A DNA stretch of 20,905 bases from Bacteroidales bacterium UBA6828 (GCA_002452095.1 DKEG01000023.1:1-20905); one strand, 5' to 3'. Numbered from the stretch's first letter, positions 6,987 to 14,593 are shown. Notes: generated by a model from the sequence alone, not told the origin. A program made the numbers and translations.

Positions 6987-7418
6987 ATGGAAACAATAGA
7001 CGGGCAGTACAATGACATCAAAAAGCAGTACCCCGATGCACTACTCCTGTTTCGCTGTGGGGACTTCTATGAAGCCTATCACGAGGATGCCGACAAAGCA
7101 AGTAAGATACTCAACATTACGCTGACTAGACGAGATGGTGTCGATGGAATGCATATGTGTGGTTTCCCATATCACGCCTTGGACTCATATCTGCCAAAAC
7201 TTGTCCGTGCAGGCTTGCGAGTTGCTATTTGTGACCGCCTTGATGAACCAAGACCAGCAACCAAACGGAGTGTGACGGAACTTGTTACGCCCATAGCACC
7301 TGCGACAGGACAACTACAAGAAGAGATGCCAGTGAAAGAACCGAAGCAGGCATTGCTACCCAAAGGACTGACTAAAAAGACTGCCGACAAACTGCAATTG
7401 TCTCTATTCGATGAGTAG
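6987..7418 (+). CDS. Stand-alone MutS domain I protein with sliding-clamp motif
   Basis: A 143-residue protein. Residues about 8-88 match the N-terminal mismatch-recognition domain of MutS, including FRCGDFYEAYHEDADKAS with the Phe-x-Glu motif (F27, E29) that contacts mismatched bases in E. coli MutS. GFPYHALDSYLPKLVRAG also matches domain I. All later MutS parts (connector, lever, clamp, ATPase) are absent. A Pro- and Lys-rich linker follows. The protein ends QLSLFDE: residues 137-141 are a textbook bacterial beta-clamp-binding pentapeptide (QL-S/D-LF). A mismatch reader tethered to the replication clamp could modulate repair or protect modified or heteroduplex DNA; the role is inference. 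It ends in TAG, after which the same frame stays open (see 7411-7571). Confidence 0.8.
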   Translation: METIDGQYNDIKKQYPDALLLFRCGDFYEAYHEDADKASKILNITLTRRDGVDGMHMCGFPYHALDSYLPKLVRAGLRVAICDRLDEPRPATKRSVTELVTPIAPATGQLQEEMPVKEPKQALLPKGLTKKTADKLQLSLFDE

Positions 7419-7571
7419 CCATCTGATTACCTACTGCATTTCCGAGACGAGGTGGCTAAAGAACTGCTGGTGCAGAATTATAAGCAGGGAATACAGCCCG
7501 ACTTCGCTGCCCAACTTGCTAATAGCCTTGTCAGGCGGTTGTATGGTATTAACCTCAAAATGGTGGAGTAA
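7411..7571 (+). pseudogene. Small gene with frameshifted start (or amber readthrough extension)
   Basis: The frame from 7419 to the TAA at 7569-7571 codes for a protein-like 50 residues (PSDYLLHFRDEVAKELLVQN, then a Gln/Ala/Leu-rich helix ending LKMVE). It has no ATG. It begins directly after the TAG of the mini-MutS gene and in the same frame. An ATG at 7411 overlapping that stop would be a natural start, but it is out of frame; restoring one lost base near 7419 would join it. The alternatives are a one-base deletion, a GTG start at 7452, or readthrough of the TAG that would extend the mini-MutS protein. The sequence is helical and charged; function unknown. Confidence 0.45.
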
Positions 7572-7574
7572 CCT

Positions 7575-7727
7575 ATGGACGAATTTATTAGAGCAATGGC
7601 AATGAGCGGTCTGCTTCAAGACCTTGCCAATGAGTGCGAACCGACCGAGTTGCAAGACCTGATTGACTATGGTCGAGACGTGTTCCAAACAACCCTAAGC
7701 AAAAGCAAAACAAAAGCAAATCATTAA
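7575..7727 (+). CDS. Small helical protein of unknown function
   Basis: A 50-residue protein starting MDEFIRAMAMSGLLQDLANE, 3 bp after the stop of the preceding frame. The first 40 residues are acidic and helical (CEPTELQDLIDYGRDVFQTT) and the tail is a Ser/Lys run (SKSKTKANH). The compact spacing and protein-like composition support a real gene. It has no motif I recognise. It closes the first part of the cassette before a purine-rich repeat leader. Confidence 0.55.
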   Translation: MDEFIRAMAMSGLLQDLANECEPTELQDLIDYGRDVFQTTLSKSKTKANH

Positions 7728-7739
7728 CAAAACAATACC

Positions 7740-7795
7740 GGATAAGGAATAGGATATAGGAATAGGATATAGGATAAAGGATAAGGAAAAAAAAA
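7740..7795 (+). repeat. Purine-rich short tandem repeats
   Basis: A 13-bp unit AGGAATAGGATAT occurs twice in tandem (7745-7757, 7758-7770), flanked by degenerate copies of GGATAA, and runs into a nearly pure A tract. The plus strand is almost entirely purine plus T in this stretch. It lies in the 137-bp gap before the gene at 7865. No convincing promoter is visible here (the best -7 candidate, TGCCTTTG at 7819-7826, lacks an upstream box). It could be a translation leader, a protein-binding array or a slippage-prone scar. Confidence 0.6.
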
Positions 7796-7864
7796 GAAAA
7801 CAGAGTTTTCTAAAAAAATGCCTTTGGATTTTTATGGATATTCCGCCTGTAAAATTATAGAAAT

Positions 7865-8275
7865 ATGGCACAACAGACAAAAAAACAGACGCTCGCCCCC
7901 AAGACCTGCTATTCGGCAGCAGGCAGCCCAAGGCATCAGGGCGAAAAAAGTACGCTGCCTCAGGGCGTAACGGCACTCCAGACGTGGCTTGAGGACCACG
8001 GGTGGGAGGTCAGCATAGAATGCCCTTTTGGGGAGGCGTATGCAAAAATAGAGCGCGTTTCCAAGCGTGGTATCGGCTTTGTAGCCTGCATCAAGATGAC
8101 CCCGCAGTCCTATCGTGAGATGGTGGAGGGCATTGACCCCAACGAGGAGGTCTTGGAGATATGGCAGAGCAACGAGGACTATCGTGCCGTAATGGGCAAT
8201 TTAGCCACGGCTTGGAACGACATTAACGAAATGAAAGAATTATTATTAACCCAACTTAAAACATTGAAAGTATGA
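7865..8275 (+). CDS. Protein of unknown function
   Basis: A 136-residue protein starting MAQQTKKQTLAPKTC. The first 35 residues are basic and probably disordered. The folded part (about 35-136) reads LQTWLEDHGWEVSIECPFGE, IERVSKRGIGFVACIKMTPQ and then acidic helices. That is an alpha/beta arrangement with a short strand pair. No known catalytic or binding motif is visible. It overlaps the following HTH gene by 4 bp (8272-8275), so the two are translated together and may act together. Confidence 0.6.
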   Translation: MAQQTKKQTLAPKTCYSAAGSPRHQGEKSTLPQGVTALQTWLEDHGWEVSIECPFGEAYAKIERVSKRGIGFVACIKMTPQSYREMVEGIDPNEEVLEIWQSNEDYRAVMGNLATAWNDINEMKELLLTQLKTLKV

Positions 8276-8856
8276 CACCCTTTGAAACCCAAAATGCCCA
8301 AATCAAGCAACTGTTGCTTGAGGGCAAAAGTATCACCCCGACAGAAGCGATGAGGCGTTTTAACTGCAACTGTTTGTCCTCCCGTGTATCCGACCTCCGC
8401 TCAAGCGGAATGCCGATAAAGAGGGAGAAAATATACAACGGTCGTTCGATTGTCAAGAGGTACAGCATTCCCGAAGAGTATCTGGCGATAGCGAACAATG
8501 CCGCCCAACCCGAGCAGAGTACAAACCAACAGGGCCTGCCGAAGAAAAGCGCAAGCAAACCCAAGTCCAAAGAGGTGTATGTCGTTACGTGCAAGACCTA
8601 CAACCGCAACAGTCCGACAGGAAACATTTATCTGTGGGATACGGAGGTTGTGGGTGTGTTTGCAGAAGAAGCAATCGCACGCGACTTCACCAAGCGATTA
8701 ACAAACGGGATTGAGTTTGCCAACAATCGCAGGAATTTTGACTGCACGGACGTGGCAGGCGAGAAGCGTAATTTTGTGTTCGGTTTTGTGCAGCGGCAAA
8801 ACCTGTATCCGATGTTCGTTTATAATTGCTTCCGCGAAACGGTATTGCAGAGTTAG
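8272..8856 (+). CDS. Winged-helix/HTH domain protein
   Basis: A 194-residue protein. Residues about 8-60 (KQLLLEGKSITPTEAMRRFN, then CLSSRVSDLRSSGMPIKREK) form the three-helix HTH with a wing seen in phage and mobile-element proteins of the HTH_39 type: an Ile-Thr-Pro turn, a recognition helix with S-x-R-V-x-D-L-R, then a basic wing. A Pro/Lys/Ser-rich linker (about 82-100) joins a beta-rich C-terminal domain of unknown function (YVVTCKTYNRNSPTGNIYLW). It probably binds DNA and may regulate the cassette; the operator candidates at 6349-6396 and 8879-8967 are possible targets. That link is inference. Confidence 0.7.
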   Translation: MTPFETQNAQIKQLLLEGKSITPTEAMRRFNCNCLSSRVSDLRSSGMPIKREKIYNGRSIVKRYSIPEEYLAIANNAAQPEQSTNQQGLPKKSASKPKSKEVYVVTCKTYNRNSPTGNIYLWDTEVVGVFAEEAIARDFTKRLTNGIEFANNRRNFDCTDVAGEKRNFVFGFVQRQNLYPMFVYNCFRETVLQS

Positions 8857-8878
8857 AAAAAGAAATAGCCGTAGAAGC

Positions 8879-8967
8879 CACAGAAATGCCCTCTGGCGCA
8901 TTTTTATACCCGAGACAATAAAATGTACTACCGAGAAATTTTAACGCAAAATAGGGGCATTTCTGTG
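8879..8967. repeat. 13-bp inverted repeat
   Basis: CACAGAAATGCCC (8879-8891) is an exact inverted copy of GGGCATTTCTGTG (8955-8967), with 63 bp between the arms. GCATTTCTG is then repeated directly at 8957-8965 and 8967-8975. The arms lie between the HTH gene and the promoter of the candidate immunity gene, so an operator pair, an RNA stem or the ends of a small inserted segment are all possible. Confidence 0.5.
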
Positions 8968-8993
8968 CATTTCTGCGAATTGTTTACTATCCG

Positions 8994-9025
8994 TTTGTGC
9001 GTATGGAAAAAATTGCGTAATTTTG
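8994..9025 (+). promoter_or_regulatory. Bacteroidetes-type promoter for the candidate immunity gene
   Basis: TTTG (8994-8997) and TAATTTTG (9018-9025) are separated by 20 bp, an exact consensus match. Transcription would start near 9032, about 30 nt before the ATG at 9063. A small inverted repeat (ACAAAC at 9039-9044, GTTTGT at 9050-9055) sits in this leader. Its own promoter would let the gene be expressed while the late genes are silent. Confidence 0.65.
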
Positions 9026-9062
9026 CAGGCGGTAAATAACAAACTCAACGTTTGTAGATGGT

Positions 9063-9302
9063 ATGAAAAATATACCGAAGATAGTTCTGGACGAAGCAGA
9101 AAGGCAAGGTCTTGACAGAATGGCTGCATATCTGTGCAATGTTGATGGTCGGGAGATATACAGTTTGGGTGTGGAGGACAAGGAACACTGGTTTCCCGGT
9201 CCTCCTAACGCACCCGTGCTGATATCGTTGAAAGACGGTAAGGTTTCAGAGTTTGATGACTTTTGGTCAATTTACGACCTCTTGAACCGCGATGAAAATT
9301 GA
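9063..9302 (+). CDS. Candidate immunity protein for the MuF-linked papain-like domain
   Basis: A 79-residue acidic protein starting MKNIPKIVLDEAERQGLDRM, with a central turn HWFPGPPNAPVLISLKDGK and an acidic C-terminus (EFDDFWSIYDLLNRDEN). No known family is recognised. It is convergent with the MuF-toxin gene and overlaps its 3' end by 31 bp (9272-9302). It has its own consensus promoter. A small acidic gene next to the toxin-like end of a phage head protein, expressed independently, fits an immunity gene that protects a lysogen. The function is inferred from placement; a stand-alone unrelated protein remains possible. Confidence 0.55.
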   Translation: MKNIPKIVLDEAERQGLDRMAAYLCNVDGREIYSLGVEDKEHWFPGPPNAPVLISLKDGKVSEFDDFWSIYDLLNRDEN

Positions 9303-11083
9303 GTGTTAATCAGTTTGTCATCAATGCGAAGAATTCCGATAAGGTTTTTCCGCATCTTTTTGATGTAGCCGTTCTCGAAATCAGAAGCACTTCCACGGCG
9401 ACCTGATTGTGGGTCAAACCATAACAGATTGCCGTCTTTTTGACGTTCTACGATAAAGACGTGTGCCCCCGCATTTTTTCCTTTCCAAGCACAATAAATC
9501 TCATAACGCCCCATTTCAGCCGTTTTGCTTTCAATGAACGCTAATTTGTCTGCAACAGAGTCTTTGATATTCGACTTTACCGACCACTCGTATTCGGCTT
9601 TCTTCCCTTCTGTTGTCAGAAAGCGCAAGTCCCATTTTACGCCTTTTTCTGTGCAGAACTTATCCATTTCCCTGTATTTCTTGAAGCCTTTGACAATAGG
9701 ATTCGCCACGGCTTCAATATCAAATCCCCTGCGTCTGAGTTCATAAGCCATTGTACAGGTTTGGCAGTTGTGATAAAACCCAAGGTCGTTTGCGTCGGGC
9801 AGTGTGAAATTTGGGTTTGCTTTCCCGCCGTCTGCTTCCGTAAAGTTCATAATCTTTCCTTGTGCGATGGGCAATTCTTGGGATAATTCACGGTTGTTGG
9901 CAATAATCTCCCGTGAGAAGTTAGCATGTACTTTGTTGTAGCGCATAGCGGATAGGTATTCTGCATAGGTATCATAGGGCAGCCGTGACGAATAGGTATT
10001 AGCAAACTTTTTCGGAATATATTTGGGGTTGTCAGCCACGAAGTATGGCATTGAAAAACTGCGTTTGGCTCTATCTGTATTATTCTCCATCCAATCTTTG
10101 AACTCCTGCGGCACATCGGAGACGCGGTTGACGCTGTCTGTGGTCGGTTCTTCCCCGCGGAGTATAGCGCGGTTCTCCTCCATGAGTTCGGCTTCCGTCT
10201 TGAGTATCTGTACAACGTGGCAACGGCAGTGCGGGTGCCACCCCGTGAACTTGAAGTCCTTTGGGTAGCGTCCGCAGAGGTCGTCACAGATGTCTGTCAG
10301 CGGGACACCGTTGCAGGTGTGATTGTTGGAGAGCCGTATCTCTATGCCTACAACAAAGTCGAGTTGCTGCATACGCTCGTAGTCGGCAGTGCGGTATGCC
10401 ATATTCGTTTCCGTAACGGCGAGTCGGCGTGCGTTCTTGTACGACGAACGGTACACGCCTTGTCCGGGGTGAAAGTCGGCTGCCCGCTGCGAGAGGACGA
10501 GGTTGCCGTGCAGGTCGCGCACCCTACGGAAGAGTTTGTCGGGGTAGCGGAGGAACTGCCTTAATTCACGGCTCATTGCGTCAGCGTCCAAGCCGTTGCG
10601 TATGCCCAAGTCGAGTCCGAGTTCGATGTCGTTTTTGAAGCCCTGTGCGTAGTTCCAGACCCGCTCTGACAGGTTGAGTCCCTGCTCTTTGCGACTGATG
10701 AACGCCTGCCGTGCGTCGTCGTTGGTGGAAAAGTATCTGCGGTACTGCTCTTGGGTGAGCCGCCCGATATTATCGCCAAAGACGCGCTGCGACAGTGCGC
10801 TGTTCTTGTTGTTGGCGAGCGTCCATTCCGCTTCTATACCATTGACGACAGCCGTTTCTACGCTATCAGCGAGCCGCGAGAGCAACGATTGTATCATTGG
10901 CAGTGTAATCGGATAGTCTTTGAAAGAAAACACGCGAGAGGGGTCGAAATTGCTTGTTCCGACCAGCGCACCTATCTGCGCTGCCTCCTGTGTGGCGGCA
11001 CGGAAGATTTTGTCAATCATCTTGCCGTATTGGGCAAGGTTTTTGATATGTTGGCGTTCGTATGGGTCTGTTACTCTTGGCAT
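9272..11083 (-). CDS. MuF-family minor head protein with C-terminal papain-like toxin domain
   Basis: A 603-residue protein. Residues about 140-295 carry the MuF/SPP1 gp7-like minor head domain, ending in the characteristic HPHCRC (283-288) after ARRLAVTETNMAYRTADYE. Such proteins enter the capsid near the portal and can be ejected with DNA. After a linker, residues about 425-603 look like a Tox-PL papain-fold (glutamine-deamidase-like) domain: a Cys in NCQTC (C440, C443), His in GAHVFIVE (H541) and Asp in WFDPQSG (D557) in the expected order. MuF proteins with toxin tails are a described class of phage polymorphic toxins. The domain would act in the infected cell, with an unknown target. The gene begins 3 bp after the portal gene. 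The MuF call is firm; the toxin activity is motif-based inference. Confidence 0.8.
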   Translation of the reverse strand: MPRVTDPYERQHIKNLAQYGKMIDKIFRAATQEAAQIGALVGTSNFDPSRVFSFKDYPITLPMIQSLLSRLADSVETAVVNGIEAEWTLANNKNSALSQRVFGDNIGRLTQEQYRRYFSTNDDARQAFISRKEQGLNLSERVWNYAQGFKNDIELGLDLGIRNGLDADAMSRELRQFLRYPDKLFRRVRDLHGNLVLSQRAADFHPGQGVYRSSYKNARRLAVTETNMAYRTADYERMQQLDFVVGIEIRLSNNHTCNGVPLTDICDDLCGRYPKDFKFTGWHPHCRCHVVQILKTEAELMEENRAILRGEEPTTDSVNRVSDVPQEFKDWMENNTDRAKRSFSMPYFVADNPKYIPKKFANTYSSRLPYDTYAEYLSAMRYNKVHANFSREIIANNRELSQELPIAQGKIMNFTEADGGKANPNFTLPDANDLGFYHNCQTCTMAYELRRRGFDIEAVANPIVKGFKKYREMDKFCTEKGVKWDLRFLTTEGKKAEYEWSVKSNIKDSVADKLAFIESKTAEMGRYEIYCAWKGKNAGAHVFIVERQKDGNLLWFDPQSGRRGSASDFENGYIKKMRKNLIGILRIDDKLINTQFSSRFKRS

Positions 11084-11086
11084 AAA

Positions 11087-12484
11087 TTACACAGTTAGTC
11101 CGAAACTGTCATTGGCACTCTCCGCTTGTATCTCTTGCAGGGTCTTATCAACATCCGTCGAAGCACCGAACATCTCTATCGACTCGCGCTGGCTGATGAT
11201 GGGCTTGTTGCCGTTGGCAGTAAGCAGGTTGGTGATGGTGTCTTTTTCGTCGGTGATAGTGAACGGGGTGATGATATTCTCCACCGGCAGAGCGTCTATG
11301 TCGGCTGCGTACTGCTTCCCCATAGCCAGTTTGAGGAACTGCTTGACCACATTGACCTCGCGGTCGTAGAACTCTGTGAGCCGTCCTGCCTCGTCCTTGA
11401 CTTTGAGTTGTGCGTCGATAAACAACTGCTTTCTGCTCTCACCGCTCATCGGGTTGGACTTCATACTCTCGTACGACCAGTCGGGTAACTGCAACTGCGT
11501 GAAGAACGATTGCCGCAACTCCGTTATGTAGAACTTGAGGTTGTCGATGGCTTGCGCCCAAGTAACATAGTTGGCAGAACTGCCTTTCGGGTACTGCATT
11601 ATCGCACGCGCTTCTTCTGTTTCGCTCTGCTCATCTCCATAGGCTATCTGCTCGTCGGCGAACACCACGAACAGAGGTTTAGAGTTCTTGCGGAGGTAAT
11701 TGCCGTTGCGCGACATAGCCCATTCCATCTCGAAGACGATTTTGCCGGTATCCTCCCAGATAGGCGTCGGACGGTACATATAGACGCAAGGTATCTTGCC
11801 GACGGTGTATTTCTCTTCCTCTACAAGCGAGAAACCGCCTCCATTCTCCGTGCTCCATTTGTAGTGGGTGTCGGAGGTGTAGGTGTCGAAGAAACTGACA
11901 GTCGTACCACCTACCTTGCGCGTATAGCCGACGGACATCGCAATCATATCTCCGTATTCGTCGAAGAGCGGATAGAGTTCGTCTCCAAGCATTGGTGAGA
12001 AGTTCCGGCAGCGTAGTTTGAGCGGACTGTCGAAGCCATAGACAGAATTGCGGTCTGCGGTGGCATACCATAGTGTCATAACCTCACAGCCCGCAAACAG
12101 CATAGAGCAGCGTTCTGTGTTAAGGCTGTCTATCCGGTTGCGCTGATACACTTTCTCCAATGCTACTGCCACTTCCTTTTGCCGGTCGTTTTCGGGCTTG
12201 CACACACGTTTGACAGGTATGCCGTTGCAGAGTTCGGACATACGCTTGACAGCGAGCCGCTGGAGGTCGTAAGTGATACGCGTAACGTGGTCGATAGTAC
12301 CGTCGTCTTGCACGATGTCCGGGTAGAGCGCACGGCTCATCACAGGGTGGCGGCGAGGGTCATATTCGCGCTGAAGACCATTGCGCCCACCCCAAGCAGG
12401 CACAATAACAGACTTCTCTTTCAAGTCCGCAATGATTTGGTTCGGGTTGCGCGTTTGGAGCGCAATAATCTCTTGAATAGTCAT
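11087..12484 (-). CDS. Portal protein
   Basis: I place the start at the ATG at 12482-12484 (465 aa, MTIQEIIALQTRNP), 28 bp after the terminase stop; the longer frame would run back into the terminase gene. The N-terminal part has HPVMSRALYPDIVQDDGTID and long helices, the middle is beta-rich (clip and wing), and residues about 330-380 form the long stem helices (ITELRQSFFTQLQLPDWSYE, SNPMSGESRKQLFIDAQLKV). This build and the order terminase, portal, MuF head protein identify the dodecameric ring through which DNA enters and leaves the capsid. Phage-typical portal sequences of Bacteroidales carry the SNPMSGESRKQLF-like motif. Confidence 0.85.
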   Translation of the reverse strand: MTIQEIIALQTRNPNQIIADLKEKSVIVPAWGGRNGLQREYDPRRHPVMSRALYPDIVQDDGTIDHVTRITYDLQRLAVKRMSELCNGIPVKRVCKPENDRQKEVAVALEKVYQRNRIDSLNTERCSMLFAGCEVMTLWYATADRNSVYGFDSPLKLRCRNFSPMLGDELYPLFDEYGDMIAMSVGYTRKVGGTTVSFFDTYTSDTHYKWSTENGGGFSLVEEEKYTVGKIPCVYMYRPTPIWEDTGKIVFEMEWAMSRNGNYLRKNSKPLFVVFADEQIAYGDEQSETEEARAIMQYPKGSSANYVTWAQAIDNLKFYITELRQSFFTQLQLPDWSYESMKSNPMSGESRKQLFIDAQLKVKDEAGRLTEFYDREVNVVKQFLKLAMGKQYAADIDALPVENIITPFTITDEKDTITNLLTANGNKPIISQRESIEMFGASTDVDKTLQEIQAESANDSFGLTV

Positions 12485-12512
12485 AATTGCTTTTGATTTG
12501 ATATTGTTTTTG

Positions 12513-13979
12513 TTAATACACTTGCCTTGCCACCCGAGCCTTGTTGATAGGTCGGAACGGGTTGGCGATATGGTAGTCGATAGCATAGCAGAGGACATCG
12601 ACATACTCGTCGTGCGGCTTGCTGGGGAAGCCACAGACCTCCTCCATAAATGCTTCATTCCACGCACCGTCCACAAGTACCACACGACCGCACTCTACCG
12701 TTGGAGAAGCAGCATTGAGCCGTGTTTCTTTGCTGTCTCGCGGCGAGGGTGTCTGCGTTACATTCAGCCCTGTGGACTCTTTCATCTGGTCAATGACAGA
12801 TATGCCGTTTGCCTTTGGTTCTATGCGTATCGAACTGCGGTTGGTGTAACCGTGCTGCTGAACATAGCAAGGCAGGAAACGCAGGAGGTCGGGGAAACGC
12901 ATAAGCACCTTTTCTCCGTGCGTGATATACATATCGTTGCCTATCTTGCAGGTGGCAATGATGCCCGTAGGGTCGTTGTCAGCCTTGTCGGTGTAGGCAG
13001 TATCGATGAAGAACACCACAGGTTCATCACGGTGCAAGCGGTTGAACTCGCCAAGCGTTATGTGTCTAAACCACTCGCGCTTGATGATGTTACCGCCTGC
13101 TATCGTTGGTCGCTGCTGGTATAAGGCTGCAAAGGTGCGTGGCGAGCGTTTCTCTATCTCCAAGAGCCGTTCTTTGCAGTGGCGTTCCTCCCACAGTGCT
13201 TCACCCAACCGGCGTGGGTCGTCCTGCATAGTCATGTCTTCACGGATAGCGGGTATATTGACCACAGTCCAACTGTCGCCCTCGCGCTCAAGCAGTCGTC
13301 CTGCGAGGTCATCGGTATGCCAGCGTGTCTGAATGAGTATCTGCTTGGAGTTGTTGTGCATACGGGTGAGAAACACATCGGTGTACCAATCCCACACGCG
13401 GTTGCGGTATGTCTCCGAGTTGGCTTCGAGGGCATCTTTGATAGGGTCATCGATAATACCCAAGTCGGCAGGAGTACCGGTAAGCGACCCTCCCACGCCG
13501 ACAGCCTTGTAGAAACCGCCAAAACCAACCGTCTCGAACATGTCGATATTTCGCAACCAGCCGCGATGTGTATCGCTCTTGACACGCTGGTTGTTGAGAA
13601 ACGTATTGGGAAACACCTCTCCGTATTCGGTGCTGTCAATGGTGCGCTGTATGGCTCGCGAGAACTGCTGTGCGAGGTCGGCGGAGTAGGAGGTGCCTAC
13701 TATCTTTAAGAGCGGGTTTTGCCCTAACGCCCAAGCAGGGAATTTGCGGCTGACGATTTCCGACTTGCCGTGTTGCGGCGGCACGAATATCATCAGTTTG
13801 GAGGTCGGTAGCGTGCCTTGTAGCAGGTCTTGGCACTTTTGTGCTATCAAGGTATGAAACCACTTGCGAGTGTAGGCGGGCGAGGTATAATCGAGAAACA
13901 CAGGGAAACGCTTCTCGGCATCCCTGCGGTGTAATTCTCTTTCCAATTCCAATAGCCTCATACTCGCATTGTACTCCAT
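12513..13979 (-). CDS. terL: Terminase large subunit
   Basis: A 488-residue packaging motor. The ATPase has Walker A VPPQHGKSE (66-74) and a Walker B with acidic pair LGIIDDP (173-179), followed by coupling motif residues near LIQTRWH (216-221). The C-terminal nuclease of RNase H fold begins at VVFFIDTAYTDKADNDPTG (321-339), with D326 the likely first metal ligand, and ends near HDEYVDVLCYAIDYH. It cuts concatemers and pumps DNA into the prohead. The ATG at 13977-13979 follows the small subunit stop by 17 bp; a second ATG six codons later is an alternative start. The length is normal for the family. Confidence 0.95.
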   Translation of the reverse strand: MEYNASMRLLELERELHRRDAEKRFPVFLDYTSPAYTRKWFHTLIAQKCQDLLQGTLPTSKLMIFVPPQHGKSEIVSRKFPAWALGQNPLLKIVGTSYSADLAQQFSRAIQRTIDSTEYGEVFPNTFLNNQRVKSDTHRGWLRNIDMFETVGFGGFYKAVGVGGSLTGTPADLGIIDDPIKDALEANSETYRNRVWDWYTDVFLTRMHNNSKQILIQTRWHTDDLAGRLLEREGDSWTVVNIPAIREDMTMQDDPRRLGEALWEERHCKERLLEIEKRSPRTFAALYQQRPTIAGGNIIKREWFRHITLGEFNRLHRDEPVVFFIDTAYTDKADNDPTGIIATCKIGNDMYITHGEKVLMRFPDLLRFLPCYVQQHGYTNRSSIRIEPKANGISVIDQMKESTGLNVTQTPSPRDSKETRLNAASPTVECGRVVLVDGAWNEAFMEEVCGFPSKPHDEYVDVLCYAIDYHIANPFRPINKARVARQVY

Positions 13980-13996
13980 AGCGGTTTGTCATTTTG

Positions 13997-14593
13997 TCAG
14001 TTCTTGCGGCTGGCTCTGATACGCTCAATCTCGCGTTGTATCTCTTCCTCCGACATCTGTTGTGCAGGCATAAGCGGAGTGCCGTCTTTACCCGTAACCT
14101 CCGTCTTGGTGGCTGCGTACAGACCGAGCAGTTTCCTGCGCTCCATAAGTTGCTGGCGTATCTCCGCCATATAGGCAGGGTTGCCCAAGCCCACTACATT
14201 CTCCGTCATATTCTCACGACGAACGGTCTGAATAGTGGTCTGTTCGCCGTCTCCTCCGCTACCTGTCTCCACAGGTACGCCGACACGCTTGTTGTGTTCG
14301 CGTTGCCAGTCCTCCTTGCTCTTGTCCCATTGCTCCCATAACTCCGCCACACAATCGTCTATGCGTTCAAGTTCGAGTTGCAAGCGAGCGTCGATGTCCT
14401 GAATACGAGTAGCCTGCCACTCTTTGAGCAGGTCTTGTATGTCGTTCCAGATAGTGCGTGTAGAGCAGGTGGTATTCATTCGCGCCTTGACTTCGTCGGT
14501 GATACGCTTGATGGACCACCCGCGTTTGTAGAGTTCTGCCACAATGACCATACGCCCCTGCTTGATATGATTGCGTTTAGATGTATTGCTCAT
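13997..14593 (-). CDS. terS: Terminase small subunit
   Basis: A 198-residue protein. Residues about 10-60 form an HTH (VIVAELYKRGWSIKRITDEV, then STRTIWNDIQDLLKEW) for recognition of the packaging site. Residues about 60-110 are a coiled-coil oligomerisation region (DIDARLQLELERIDDCVAEL). A Gly/Thr-rich linker and a second helical segment (MAEIRQQLMERRKLLGLYA) lead to a charged C-terminus that would contact the large subunit. It overlaps the radical SAM gene by 4 bp (14590-14593), tying packaging to the upstream modification genes in one transcript. Confidence 0.85.
   Translation of the reverse strand: MSNTSKRNHIKQGRMVIVAELYKRGWSIKRITDEVKARMNTTCSTRTIWNDIQDLLKEWQATRIQDIDARLQLELERIDDCVAELWEQWDKSKEDWQREHNKRVGVPVETGSGGDGEQTTIQTVRRENMTENVVGLGNPAYMAEIRQQLMERRKLLGLYAATKTEVTGKDGTPLMPAQQMSEEEIQREIERIRASRKN

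Noticed and set aside
7695..7976. 93-codon minus-strand hydrophobic frame
   Set aside because: It spans the purine-rich repeat leader and the start of the gene at 7865, and its hydrophobic look is only the complement of purine-rich repeats.
12498..13124. 208-codon plus-strand open frame
   Set aside because: Antisense to the large terminase gene, where the nuclease motifs are certain. Long antisense frames are common in this composition.
13179..13709. 176-codon plus-strand open frame
   Set aside because: Also antisense to the large terminase. No start signal and no protein-like pattern.
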